From NCBI GenBank assembly GCA_036897095.1, contig JAYMSP010001261.1:1-34214 (forward strand): 34,214 bases of DNA, written 5' to 3'. Each line of letters opens with the position of its first letter. Positions within the stretch are counted from its first letter, which is position 1. The position numbers and the translations under genes are program-made. Below, one piece after another: positions 16,856 through 25,888 of the stretch. This DNA comes from Plantago elongata. Taxonomy: Eukaryota > Streptophyta > Magnoliopsida > Lamiales > Plantaginaceae. Below the pieces are notes generated by a model, which ran no database searches, was not told where the DNA came from, and worked only from the letters and a program-made list of their open reading frames with translations.

Positions 16856-17507
16856 TCAAGGGGTTCTCTACGAATGGACAGAAGGTCAGCGTTGGTTACC
16901 GCGTTTGGCTTTGATTTCCTTAGTTGCTTCATGGACGGTCTCTTTGCACTACGACAGGGCTCCCTTAGACGAGCTACAATGAGGCGCCGTCAGGCGCACC
17001 TCATGGGCAATGGCACGTCCTAGGCACCTCAACGGGGCTGTCTCGTCGTGTCAAAGGGCGCGGCGAGACATTTTGCGCCATGCCACGGCGCGGGCAGCAG
17101 CCAGCCCAGTGTTCCCCCTCCCCTCCCTAATTTTCTTTTTGTTTTTTCGTTTTTTTCGATTTTCGATTTTTATCCGTTTTCGAACAATAATCTCCAAAAA
17201 TACTTAATAGAAAAATATAAAAAAATCACCAACGAATACGTTTTTCACGATCTACAAAATGAGATCAATTTTGAAATTTTTTAATTTTTTAATTATTCAT
17301 TTTGATTTTTTTTAATTTTAAACCTTAAATAAATTATAAAACGACTTAAAACAATTTAATTTCATTAATTTCAACATCTAAGCACTCTTATAATATGAAT
17401 AATATGTAAATAAAAAATAAAAAAATTGATGACGTGGTGACGACGCGTCACCGCTGAAGCAAAAATGATGACGACGCATCGTCGAGTCGTCATCACTGTG
17501 GATGGTC
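16856..17507. mobile_element. Candidate Harbinger-like element fragment with GC-rich head and hairpin end
   Basis: A GC-rich block (16860-17120) is followed by a very T/A-rich block and then a terminus at 17494-17507 that reads GACCATCCACAGTG on the minus strand, resembling Harbinger termini. The GC-rich block contains an open stretch on the plus strand starting at about 16874 (MDRRSALVTAFGFDFLSCFM...) that ends near 17022. It could be a transposase N-terminus or captured host sequence. No matching left terminus was found, so the boundaries and class are tentative. Confidence 0.3.
17436..17494. repeat. Two adjacent perfect hairpins
   Basis: 17436-17452: GGTGACG-ACG-CGTCACC, 7-bp arms with a 3-nt loop. 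17467-17494: GATGACGAC/GTCGTCATC, 9-bp perfect arms around a 10-nt loop. Both are built from TGACGACG-type words and lie at the inner side of the GACCATCCACAGTG terminus, as subterminal repeats would. Confidence 0.7.
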
Positions 17508-17518
17508 TTGAACCTTCA

Positions 17519-17774
17519 AAGTGCGGAAGCATATGTAGTATGTGCACCGATCCAGTGGGCTATTCTTCAAGTCTGGAGTAGGAGTGCAGTTTATACTCAT
17601 CGTTTTTCTAGAGTGAATTTGTTTGTTTTTTTAGATTTTAAATTTTCATTAGTAGGTCCTATTTTATCAAACATTAAAACTTTGGCTGAGTCATTTGAGT
17701 CTTTAGCTTAGGTCATGTCCCATTGATAATAATTCGTCGGCACATTTGCTGGCTTGTCGCATTGTAAAGTAGAG
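17519..17774 (+). pseudogene. RNase H-like domain fossil (LINE or RVT_3 type)
   Basis: The + strand encodes AEAYVVCAPIQWAILQVWSR, then after decay VGPILSNIKTLAESFESLA, and in another frame AHLLACRIVK followed by TAG (17772-17774). This order (AEA..A..WA helix, then ...I..I..LA..F, then AH.LAR-like end) is that of the RNase H domain at the C-terminus of plant non-LTR retrotransposons and related RVT_3 proteins. The frame is broken by stops and shifts. The upstream part is missing, replaced by the hairpin terminus at 17507. Confidence 0.55.
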
Positions 17775-20040
17775 ATGTGTTATTTGTTGGTATGTATGAC
17801 GTTGATTTTTATCTATTTATTATTTAATTCTAAAAAAAAACTTCGATCAAAAGGTCGATAATTGTGCATTCGCTTTACATTTGATTTGTAATTTGGATAT
17901 TTGAATCTTATTATGTTGTTCATTGCCATCATATAATTTAAGTATTGAAACTGTTTTATTATTAATATATAATTAAATTTTATAACTCTTCATAAATTTG
18001 AGTTTTAGATGAAATGTAATTTTATAAGCAACATTTAGGGTATAAGCTGATGTGTATTTACTACTCTAAAGCATTCAAAACCTCTCTGTACATTTGTCCT
18101 GAACCAAAATCAGTTTGATGATCTTTACCATACTTCATTAATCTATTCTGCACGTACATACATCATGTATACTATTATAAAAAGAAAAATGTATTGGATA
18201 GTTAGCGAATTAATTTTTATTTTACCTGTTTTACTTCTTATTTGACATTTATGATTACTATTTCTATAATAATGTAAATTATTAGTTTATAATTTCTTCA
18301 AACAATAACAATAATTTAAAAGTTCATACTATTGAGTGTTAATTTTCTAGTTCAGATTAAAATATGTGACCATACTTAGATCTGATAGTTTGGTGATACT
18401 GTAGTTCGATATATATGTGGTCGTGTAGTCAAGGATTTCTACTCCATTCAAAAGTGCCATGTTGCCATGTTGAGCTTCTGAGTATTCCACGTTCTAGTCA
18501 CCCACCATAATTCATGTGATAAGAAACTACATCTCTTTGCTTTTCTACCTCCGCAACAAAACTTTATCTAAACACTTGGCACACCATGCACAAAAATAAT
18601 TTAAGATGCATGTATTGTACCCATCAGACACACTACTAGGCTAGCTACTAGCAACACTCCTACATCTTGTGTTTCGAGGCAGCTGGATGCAAGGCAGCTG
18701 GATGCAGGTGGTAAATAATTGAAGGTATTGTCACACCATTCATGAAATCCCTCTCGACCATGAAGCACAATTTATCTAGTAATACGCTTCATTTACAACT
18801 TTGTGAATCTCATAGAGAAAAATGAAGGCTTATTCACATTGTTTTGGTTTATCATCATATGTCACCGATTTAACCATGAGACCGGTGCGGAGTCATAATC
18901 TGTGTCGTCGTAGCCAGCGGAGCGGGAAAGACAGATCATTTGGTATAGACTTGGACAAGACTGTTGAACAATTCATATGCTATGATTTATTTTAATAGTC
19001 TTATCAAAAACCATAACCAGGGCGGCCAATTCATTGTGTGGGCATAAGAACCACGACAGTTATTGGGTAGCACAGCACTTTCATGGTTTCTAACTATCAA
19101 CTCATTAATGAATTTGATAGAAGTACATAACCACTTGACTGTAATATAGGTTCGAGTCGTCTACACGACTACATGCACATGCAAGTTGTCCCTAGTTTGT
19201 ACCAAACTTCAGGGTTTCAATTCAAATTGTTCATATGGATACCCCTTTGCAACTTTATTTATGATAATTCATCCTCGAAAAGAGGCATTTTGGAAAAGTC
19301 TTACGAAGTAGTTCTCCAATGAAAGTTGTCGTCTTCTATCACAAGACAGTTAAGACGTCATGAATTGTATCAGAGTGGGACCATGATATGTAATTACTCA
19401 TCATTTGGAAAGTTCGACTAGGATGTGAATATTAAATTGAGTAGGTGTGAATTGTCACACCATGTATGTTCAACATTGCATAGGACTCAGGGAGTCATTA
19501 CATAAAACTTAAATGTACATACTAGATGATATTAATTATCTAAGAAATAAATTGATATTTTCAAATGTAAGAATATGTTTTAAATTAATCGAGCCTTTAG
19601 GGTGAATATATATAAATTATTCGATGAATTTTATATCTTTTGTAAAATATAATGATATGTCAAACAGCCATGTAACCTTTTGTAAAATATAATTTCCTCA
19701 TAAACACTCTATTGACACATAGATTATTCGATGAATTTTATATCTTTTTCCCCTCTAGCTAGGTCTCTTTATTTATTTATTACTTGTTACTAGACTCTAG
19801 CTTGCAAATATTTATTATTAAGAGAAGTTGAATCTTGAAAGTGGTTAACATTGCCTATCTACATTTTCACATACTCGAAACTTAAGCACAAGGGACCTCT
19901 TGTGTGAATAAATATAGAATGTATGTACAAGGCATTATAACCATCTACAGTACGGTTTATAAGATGTGTTGCATGCATGTACAGGAATTTAATAGGGATG
20001 GCTTACTTTAAAAACGGGGGTTTAATCTAATGGCTAGTTG
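17775..20040. other. Long AT-rich intergenic region
   Basis: No gene seen in about 2.3 kb. Small features: AGGCAGCTGGATGCA in two tandem copies (18677-18706). A 26-bp direct repeat ATTATTCGATGAATTTTATA... occurs at 19616 and 19723, and CCTTTTGTAAAATATAAT is repeated nearby, suggesting a roughly 107-bp partial duplication. A box B-like GGTTCGAGTC at about 19149 has no good box A. Confidence 0.4.
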
Positions 20041-20051
20041 CATTAATTAAT

Positions 20052-20285
20052 TAAGAGTCGGTAATTTCACCGTGAAAGTTCTGTATTATTGTATATTAAT
20101 TATATATTATATTTTTATAACTTTAAAAAAAATTACTTACGATTAATATGCAATAATATATAATTTATAAAAATACACGAAACACATAAAAAAAATTATA
20201 ATTTATATATAAGACCGTATAATCAATAATACAATAAATTCGTATCACTTTCACATGAGTCTTACCAACCATAGACTCTCGTAGG
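20052..20285. mobile_element. Foldback (MITE-like) AT-rich element
   Basis: The left side reads GAGTCGGTAA...GTGAAAGT..TATTATTGTATATTAAT. The complement of the right side reads GAGTCTATGG..GGTAAGACTCATGTGAAAGTG...TTATTGTATTATTGATTAT. The arms match over tens of bases with small gaps and flank an AT-rich centre. No clean target duplication was identified, so the ends are approximate. Confidence 0.45.
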
Positions 20286-20502
20286 TTATTATATTCTTAA
20301 TTAATTTCCACTACGCCATTTTCAGGTGGAGTGTGAACACAATTTATTTCATATACTAAGGATAACATAGTACACGCTTTCTAATGTTTTTGTTAAATCA
20401 ATGCGTCGTTATCGGTGCGTGGATGGTGCATATCTAACCGTGTCTTATTTGAGTATTTCATTTACTAAATTTGGCCACATTAGTCGGCACCTGTGAATTA
20501 GT

Positions 20503-20746
20503 TATTCCTTTCCATCTTAAGGTTGTCATTTTAACTTTCAACCATCTAACTTTTTCAACTTAAATTAAAAATTAATTTTGAATTATAAATATAGAATGTT
20601 TAAATTTTTTATATAATAAAATTTTAGAGGTTAAATTTTCATTATATAAAAAAATTAAACATTTTACATTTACGGTTTAAAATTAATTTGTAGATAAAGT
20701 TGAAAAATGTTTATTATTGAAAATTAAAGTGGAAAGAGTGGGAGTA
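20503..20746. mobile_element. Stowaway-like MITE (about 240 bp)
   Basis: Long imperfect inverted repeat. The left arm contains CTTTTTCAACTTAAATT...ATAGAATGTTTAAATTTTTTATATAAT and the right arm its near-complement. The outer ends are TATTCCTTTCCATCTTAA and, complemented, TTACTCCCACTCTTTCCACTT, resembling the CTCCCTCCGTCC-type Stowaway terminus. TA dinucleotides at 20503-20504 and 20745-20746 fit the TA target site. Noncoding. Confidence 0.6.
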
Positions 20747-21220
20747 ACCTGAGAAAATAGTATACTTATCCTATTTATTTCTTTAATTAATTATGACCAT
20801 GTTTGTGTGTTATATCCTACAAATGTTTTGTGTTTTTATTCCAAATTATTTCGTTTAGGTATTTAGCCACTTTCGGGCATGCATCATTTAATTTATATTT
20901 CAAATCATAAACCATTGCCTCATGTAATGTACTTAAATAATTTTGATATTAAAAGTTATTTTGTTTCCGGCTATAAAAGTTCAACCATCAAATCACTCGA
21001 TTATCTGTCTGCCATTGTTATCACACGGATTAGCTTACCATTAATGGATGAATTAGATTACAAATAATGTTTGAAAAACTATTCAGGGATGAAGTATTAA
21101 TCGAGACTTCATCGATAAAAAAATCTTGTTTGATATGTGCATTTGATATGGAGGTTCATTTGGCTGTTATGATTTAAATTTTTTCATTCATATTTTTGTA
21201 CGCAGCTTATACGGTGCGAA
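20747..21220. other. Intergenic, no recognised feature
   Basis: AT-rich, with no coding or repeat structure that I can defend. Confidence 0.35.
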
Positions 21221-21330
21221 TACAATGAAATCTTAATAAATTAATAACGTCTGGATCAGAATATTTTATTAATTTAATAAAATATTATTATATTAATAAA
21301 TTAATAATTTATTAATTTAAAGAAGTTTTA
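21221..21330. repeat. TTAATAAATTAATAA-rich tract, likely Tigger/pogo subterminal region
   Basis: Dense AATAAATTAATAA / TTATTAATTTAAT words directly upstream of transposase-derived sequence. Plant pogo-like elements carry such words next to their ends, and similar words recur after the second transposase copy (22890-23020). This supports a decayed pogo-type element spanning roughly 21200-23030. Confidence 0.4.
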
Positions 21331-21427
21331 TCTATGACCTTTAAATTTTTCCCAAATCCAACCGCCTTAAATGATTTAAACGATTCAAATTTTATAGAAG
21401 ACATTCGTGACTCATGAGCTGGAGAAC

Positions 21428-21778
21428 TTGATTACGAGTATTCATTATCGACACAAAATTGACGTGAATCATTTGCTAAATTATCCTGGTAAAAATAATG
21501 AATGTTGCGAGATTCAAAGCATTGAAGAAGCTGTGGCTGATACCATTTAAAATTTGGTCGATGATGAGGTTGAGGATGATTCAATAGCTTTGGAACCGAT
21601 CAGTCGAAAATTAAGCATTGCAAGCAGCAACAACTCTTCACAACTTTTTGTTGCAATATGAGAAGGCAACGCCCCAACTCTTAAATGCAATGGGGAGATT
21701 CATAAATGAACTCAATATACATTTAAAGTTAAAAAAAAACAAGCGACTATAGATTTAATTTTTACTAGACAATCTTAG
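21428..21778 (+). pseudogene. Tigger/pogo-type transposase C-terminus, copy A (decayed)
   Basis: Conceptual translation with frame changes gives HYRHKIDVNHLLNYPG, then NNECCEIQSIEEAVADT, then NLVDDEVEDDSIALEPISRK, then ALQAATTLHNFLLQYEKATP, and finally KKQATIDLIFTRQ with TAG at 21776. This is the C-terminal part of plant Tigger/pogo (CENP-B-related) transposases, which end in a K-Q-T-T-I-x-x-F-F type motif. At least one stop (TAA after ADTI) and a missing A in the A-run near 21730 break the frame. The DDE catalytic core is not visible here. Confidence 0.6.
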
Positions 21779-21789
21779 AATTTTAAGAC

Positions 21790-22845
21790 CTTGATTACGG
21801 GTATGCATTATCGACACAAAACGAACGTGAATCATTTGATAGATTATGGTGAAAATAATGAATGTTACGATGTCTAAAGCATCGAAGAAGTTGTGGCGGA
21901 TACTAAGGGTGTACATAAAAAATAACCCCGCTTCATCCGCCAATTACCCGTCATCGACGGTTATAATTTTTGTCAAAACCCACCTCCGGATTATAAATTT
22001 GTAACCCGCCATTAAACGGGTGGGTGGCAGGTTGGTAATTGACCAACCGCCGACCCACCCATCCAACCATTATATATGTTATTTGTATGTATTTTACATT
22101 TTATTATATTAAATAAATATTAATATATCTTCATTACTCATTAACTACTAACTCTTTATGTATTTAGAAGTTGCTACTCTTAATCTTAATTTAGATCTAC
22201 GACAAGTGCTTTCGTTTTCTCCGCATAGTGGCACTAAGTCCTATACCTTAGTAAACCCGGTATTTACATCCAATACAAAATAAAAGAATCTTCTTTAAAT
22301 TTAAAAGCTAAAGTACAAATATCCAATATCAACCAATTTCATAAAAAGTCTAGTGCCACTTTTATTGTATTATGTTTCCTAATTGGGGTGGGTTAGTTTG
22401 TTGAGAACTTAGAGGTTATAAAGTTTAATGTATCTTTCTTTAACGCATCATATATGTTATTATTTTGATACGTTAATAAACTGCCAAACCGTCCACTTCA
22501 AGTAGTCAACCGACCCGCAACGGTTGAAATAAAATTCCACCAACATCAGTTAATGATTTGACATACCCATCATAATCAGTTCGGTTATTTCTTTTTAAAA
22601 ACCCCTCGTACACCGCTAGCAAATACCATTTAAAATTCGATTGATAGTGATTCAATAGCTTTAGAATCGGAGACTCATAAATAAGCATTACAAGCAGATA
22701 TAACTCTTCACAACTTTAAATTACAATATGAGAATGCAACATCTCAACTTTTACGTACAATGAGAAGATTTAAAGATGAAATTATTATAGATTTAAAGTT
22801 TTAAGAAAAAAAACAAACTATAGTTTCATTTTTTACTAGACACCC
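21790..22845 (+). pseudogene. Tigger/pogo-type transposase C-terminus, copy B, split by an insertion
   Basis: A second direct copy of the same stretch. 21790-21906 (HYRHKTNVNHLIDYG...SIEEVVADT) and 22619-22845 (continuing from ATACCATTTAAAATT through CAAACTATAGTTTCATTTTTTACTAGACA) together match copy A end to end. About 710 bp of unrelated sequence separates the halves. It is more decayed than copy A, with several stops. The tandem arrangement of two C-termini suggests a duplication inside the element. Confidence 0.55.
21907..22614. mobile_element. Non-autonomous hAT-like element inside transposase copy B
   Basis: It begins GGGTGTACATAAAAAATAACCCC, and the right end complemented begins GGTGTACGAGGGGTTTTTA. 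The terminal inverted word GGTGTAC and the interior rich in ACCCGCC / GGGTGG / GACCCGC words (21950-22070 and 22485-22525) are typical of hAT-type non-autonomous elements. Flanks GGATACTA and AAATACCA could be a decayed 8-bp target duplication; the uninterrupted site in copy A reads TGATACCA. No transposase is encoded. Confidence 0.55.
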
Positions 22846-23029
22846 ACACAAATATATATACATATATGTGAGAGAGAATATTATAATAATTATTAATTTA
22901 TAATTTTGTTGGAATTAATATATTACTGGAATTTAAGAAAAACTGATATCTTTCTGATCTAATTTTATGTTAGTACCAAGTTGATTTATTAATTTTGTCT
23001 AGATTATTAATTTATTGAGCATTAATTTT

Positions 23030-23979
23030 ATGAAGATTTTAGTGTAATTGGATTCATAATGGCGTGACAACCTTTGAGGTGAAACAATGCATATATAGTA
23101 GGTAACATTACATGTTTACAACTAATACTATATCGAGTATCGAATGCAAAATTGAACATTAACATACAATACTTATCGTCATACGATACAATACAATATA
23201 ACCATTGCACCAATAATTACAATAAAGTAGACTTGGTGATTCATCAACGAAAGCTTCTTACGTTCACTTATCCTCGCTCAGCAGCAGTCACCACAATCCC
23301 TTTTTGGCCAAGACATTAATTTACAATACTTGATTTGAATTTAACACTAGCCTCTAGTAGAGATATTGAATACTACATAGTAGTAATAGATTGAACATTT
23401 AAGGGATGAACTGAAATTCATATGTGATAACATCCTGCAGCTATGTTTTATGCTCTAAAAATACAATGAATAATAATACATTCCCAAATGTTTTCGTCCA
23501 TCTCCATGTATGTAAAGACTCAGACAAAAACATAAGAGTTTTTAACAGGCTATGCAAGTAATTGTGCTTAAAAACGAAGAAATTAGAGTTGAAAATCTAG
23601 TTCATTGGTGAACTGATTTGTCGACACCACCAAATTCAAAAAAAATTACAGAATACCTTCGAAAACTAGTTAGACTATGTTTTCGTCGTCTAAATAGAAC
23701 TGACAAAATTAATCTGAAGTGAATTGTACAGAAATGAACTGAATCTGAACTAACATTAATGAGTTTTCAGATACAGATAACTCAAAGTCTGAAACTAAGA
23801 CTGGCAAGAAATTCTATTGAACAATAGAACAAGCCTACATTGACATACTGTTAAACAGCAAATATAGACAAGTGTAAACCAAAAAAACTCAGATTTCATA
23901 CATACATACATATAAACACACAATCTTACAGATCTAAATGAAATAAAATCATAAAAAGAGGAGATTAGATATGAAAAGC
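23030..23979. other. Intergenic or transcribed region of unknown nature
   Basis: AT-rich, no convincing coding frame on either strand. If the promoter at 24250-24257 (- strand) is real, this would lie downstream of it and could be intron or noncoding exon. Confidence 0.3.
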
Positions 23980-24225
23980 CCGCGAAACCATCACCGCCGC
24001 AAAGTAGTTGCAGGCTCAGGAGGCAGGCAGTCTTCATCGCAGTAGCAGCGTAGAGAAGACGGTGGATTTGGGTGGTGGAATTAGAGAATCTAAATCAGAG
24101 CCTCCAGCTACTACCGTCAGGTGACGGTGGAGGGTGGCATCGTGATTTCATGGAAACGCTAAAACTGCCGCCCTATATCGCCGGCTACTCGCGGCTGCTA
24201 TGCTCAGATAAGATCAAGTAGTGTT
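23980..24225 (-). other. GC-rich island, possible first exon of an unrecognised transcript
   Basis: In an otherwise AT-rich spacer this block is GC-rich. On the minus strand it starts about 25-30 nt after a TATAAATA box. Short ATG frames in it: 24151-24095 (MKSRCHPPPSPDGSSWRL), 24140-24117 (MPPSTVT) and 24037-23795 (80 aa starting MKTACLLSLQLLCGGDGF, running into AT-rich sequence). A further frame open without ATG reads TVVAGGSDLDSLIPPPK. I recognise none of them. Several short overlapping starts look more like a leader exon than a main coding exon. Confidence 0.35.
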
Positions 24226-24249
24226 GATGGTAACTGGTTTGTTTTTCGG

Positions 24250-24257
24250 TATTTATA
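24250..24257 (-). promoter_or_regulatory. TATA box preceding the GC-rich island
   Basis: Minus strand GAGTATAAATACC, a canonical plant TATAAATA. Its spacing to the GC-rich block is right for a Pol II core promoter, but no main reading frame was found downstream. Confidence 0.4.
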
Positions 24258-24539
24258 CTCGATGTGACCTAAACCAGCTGCTCTTGTTAATTTACGTTAT
24301 TGCCCCCTCAATTTTAAATTTTGAGGGTCTAAAAACTTAAATTCATTCAAATCATACTTACAAACTCAACTAGTGTTAAATTGTTTCAATTCCATTTCTA
24401 TAATACAAATAGTCTATTTATTTTTAAAAAAATATTTCGAATTACAATTAATCTGAACTCAATTATTTAGGTCAATTGAAATTGACATAATTCAGAAGTT
24501 AGTCCTTGACACACAGGCATCTTGTGTTTCTTGTATCAC

Positions 24540-24775
24540 TACTTAAGGCGACGGAAATGGCTATGTTCGGCCCACTCTATCACCTTAAGGACTACCCCGA
24601 ATTAATCCCAGAGGCGCTACTCGATTTTCGGTAGACAGGAGAGATAAGGATGGCTTGTTAAGTGGAATGTACAGGGACACCAATTTCCAGATCTCAACTT
24701 TGGGTAACCGACGTGGGGAGAGGGTGGATGCGAGCAGAGGATCACAAAAGCATGTCTCGAAGTCCAATAAACATT
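24540..24775 (-). repeat. Possible SINE-like or other decayed repeat
   Basis: A block of higher GC than its flanks. The minus strand contains CGCCTCTGGGATTAATTCGG followed by GGTAGTCCTTAAGGTGAT, which recalls a stretch found in some plant SINE families. I cannot assign a family or ends, and no Pol III box pair was found. Confidence 0.25.
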
Positions 24776-25440
24776 ACTATTAAACCCATTCAAATTGACT
24801 CAAGTCTCGTCAAGTGTGGGGTGATGATATTGTTTGAACGCTCATATATTCATCTATTCTATACGCATGCTTTACAATTATCTCAGAATTTCTTAACTTA
24901 TTAGATCATGCCAAAAATTATTACACTCTGAGTTTCACTAAAAAAATGATTCATAAGAGCTCTTGTTGTAGGAGTCCTAAAATTTTCTTCTCAAAATACA
25001 TATTAACTCATATATATCATAATTATCCTACTTATATTTTGTATAAAATTGTAGGACTCCTATTTTGTGCATAAAAATACCAATTTGATATATGAGATCA
25101 CATAATTTACTCTTCAAAAAATTATAAGAGCTCCCTATCTTTGAGCAATATTTTAATGAGTCCTCAATATAGGATTAAAGTTTTGTGGTTCAGAACATTT
25201 AAAATTTCTAAAGTTTTAATATTTTAGCATTTTATTATTTATTTTACCTCAAATTTAAATATAGTCAATTTTTTTAGAGTCGTATAAAAAATGCTCTAAT
25301 GAATAGTAATTACAGTGGGATTGAGTATACTGATCGAAAACCAAACCCCTCTGAATGAACAGTTTATCCTTCACGGTTGTATGCACATCTTTACTTTAAC
25401 CTAGAGTGAGGTTTAATTTCAATAGCATCACATCACTATT
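24776..25440. other. AT-rich intergenic stretch
   Basis: No gene. AAGAGCTC..TAGGAGTCCTAAAAT-like words recur in both orientations around 24955, 25055 and 25127, hinting at an old repeat. No ends can be drawn. Confidence 0.3.
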
Positions 25441-25888
25441 CAATTACTTCCTCTGTCCAGGAAAATTGTGAATGATAGTTGCAAAATTTGCAACACCATT
25501 TTACATTCACGCATAAACATCAAACATGAAAATAAGCCTGATAAAGGAGGAAGAAAAACGGAAACAATCCGGTGAAGTTCATCAATCCTCAAATAGATCT
25601 ATTCACAGTTGCACACAAAATTCCAGCACGATCCCCCGAATAATAAGCTACTATAAAATACATTACAGTACATCGAAACACCGAAAATTAGACTTTTGAC
25701 ACTGGAAAACCAACAAGAAATTAAATAGCAAACACTATGACCAACAAATTTTCATACGACAACCTTACATAAGCAGCTCCTTTGATGTATGCCACCAACT
25801 ATTCTACACCATAATCTTCAGCTTCCAAATGCAATGAAATACCAAGTTTTGCAATAACTACTCAGCATGTTCTGAATATTGCTGACTC
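25441..25888. other. 3' flank of the ARM/TPR gene
   Basis: Contains the likely 3' UTR (minus strand, below 25889). TACTTCCTCTGTCCAGG at 25445 looks like one Stowaway-type end, but its partner was not found. Confidence 0.35.

Noticed and set aside
19141..19165. Box B-like GGTTCGAGTC suggesting another SINE
   Set aside because: No box A at a suitable distance and no tail could be found.
23000..24250. Conserved plant microRNA precursor downstream of the TATA box
   Set aside because: I compared by eye with common conserved plant microRNA sequences and saw no match; a lineage-specific one cannot be excluded.
25441..25560. Stowaway-type terminus TACTTCCTCTGTCC
   Set aside because: The candidate partner (GGAGGAAG near 25547) is too short and mismatched to define an element.
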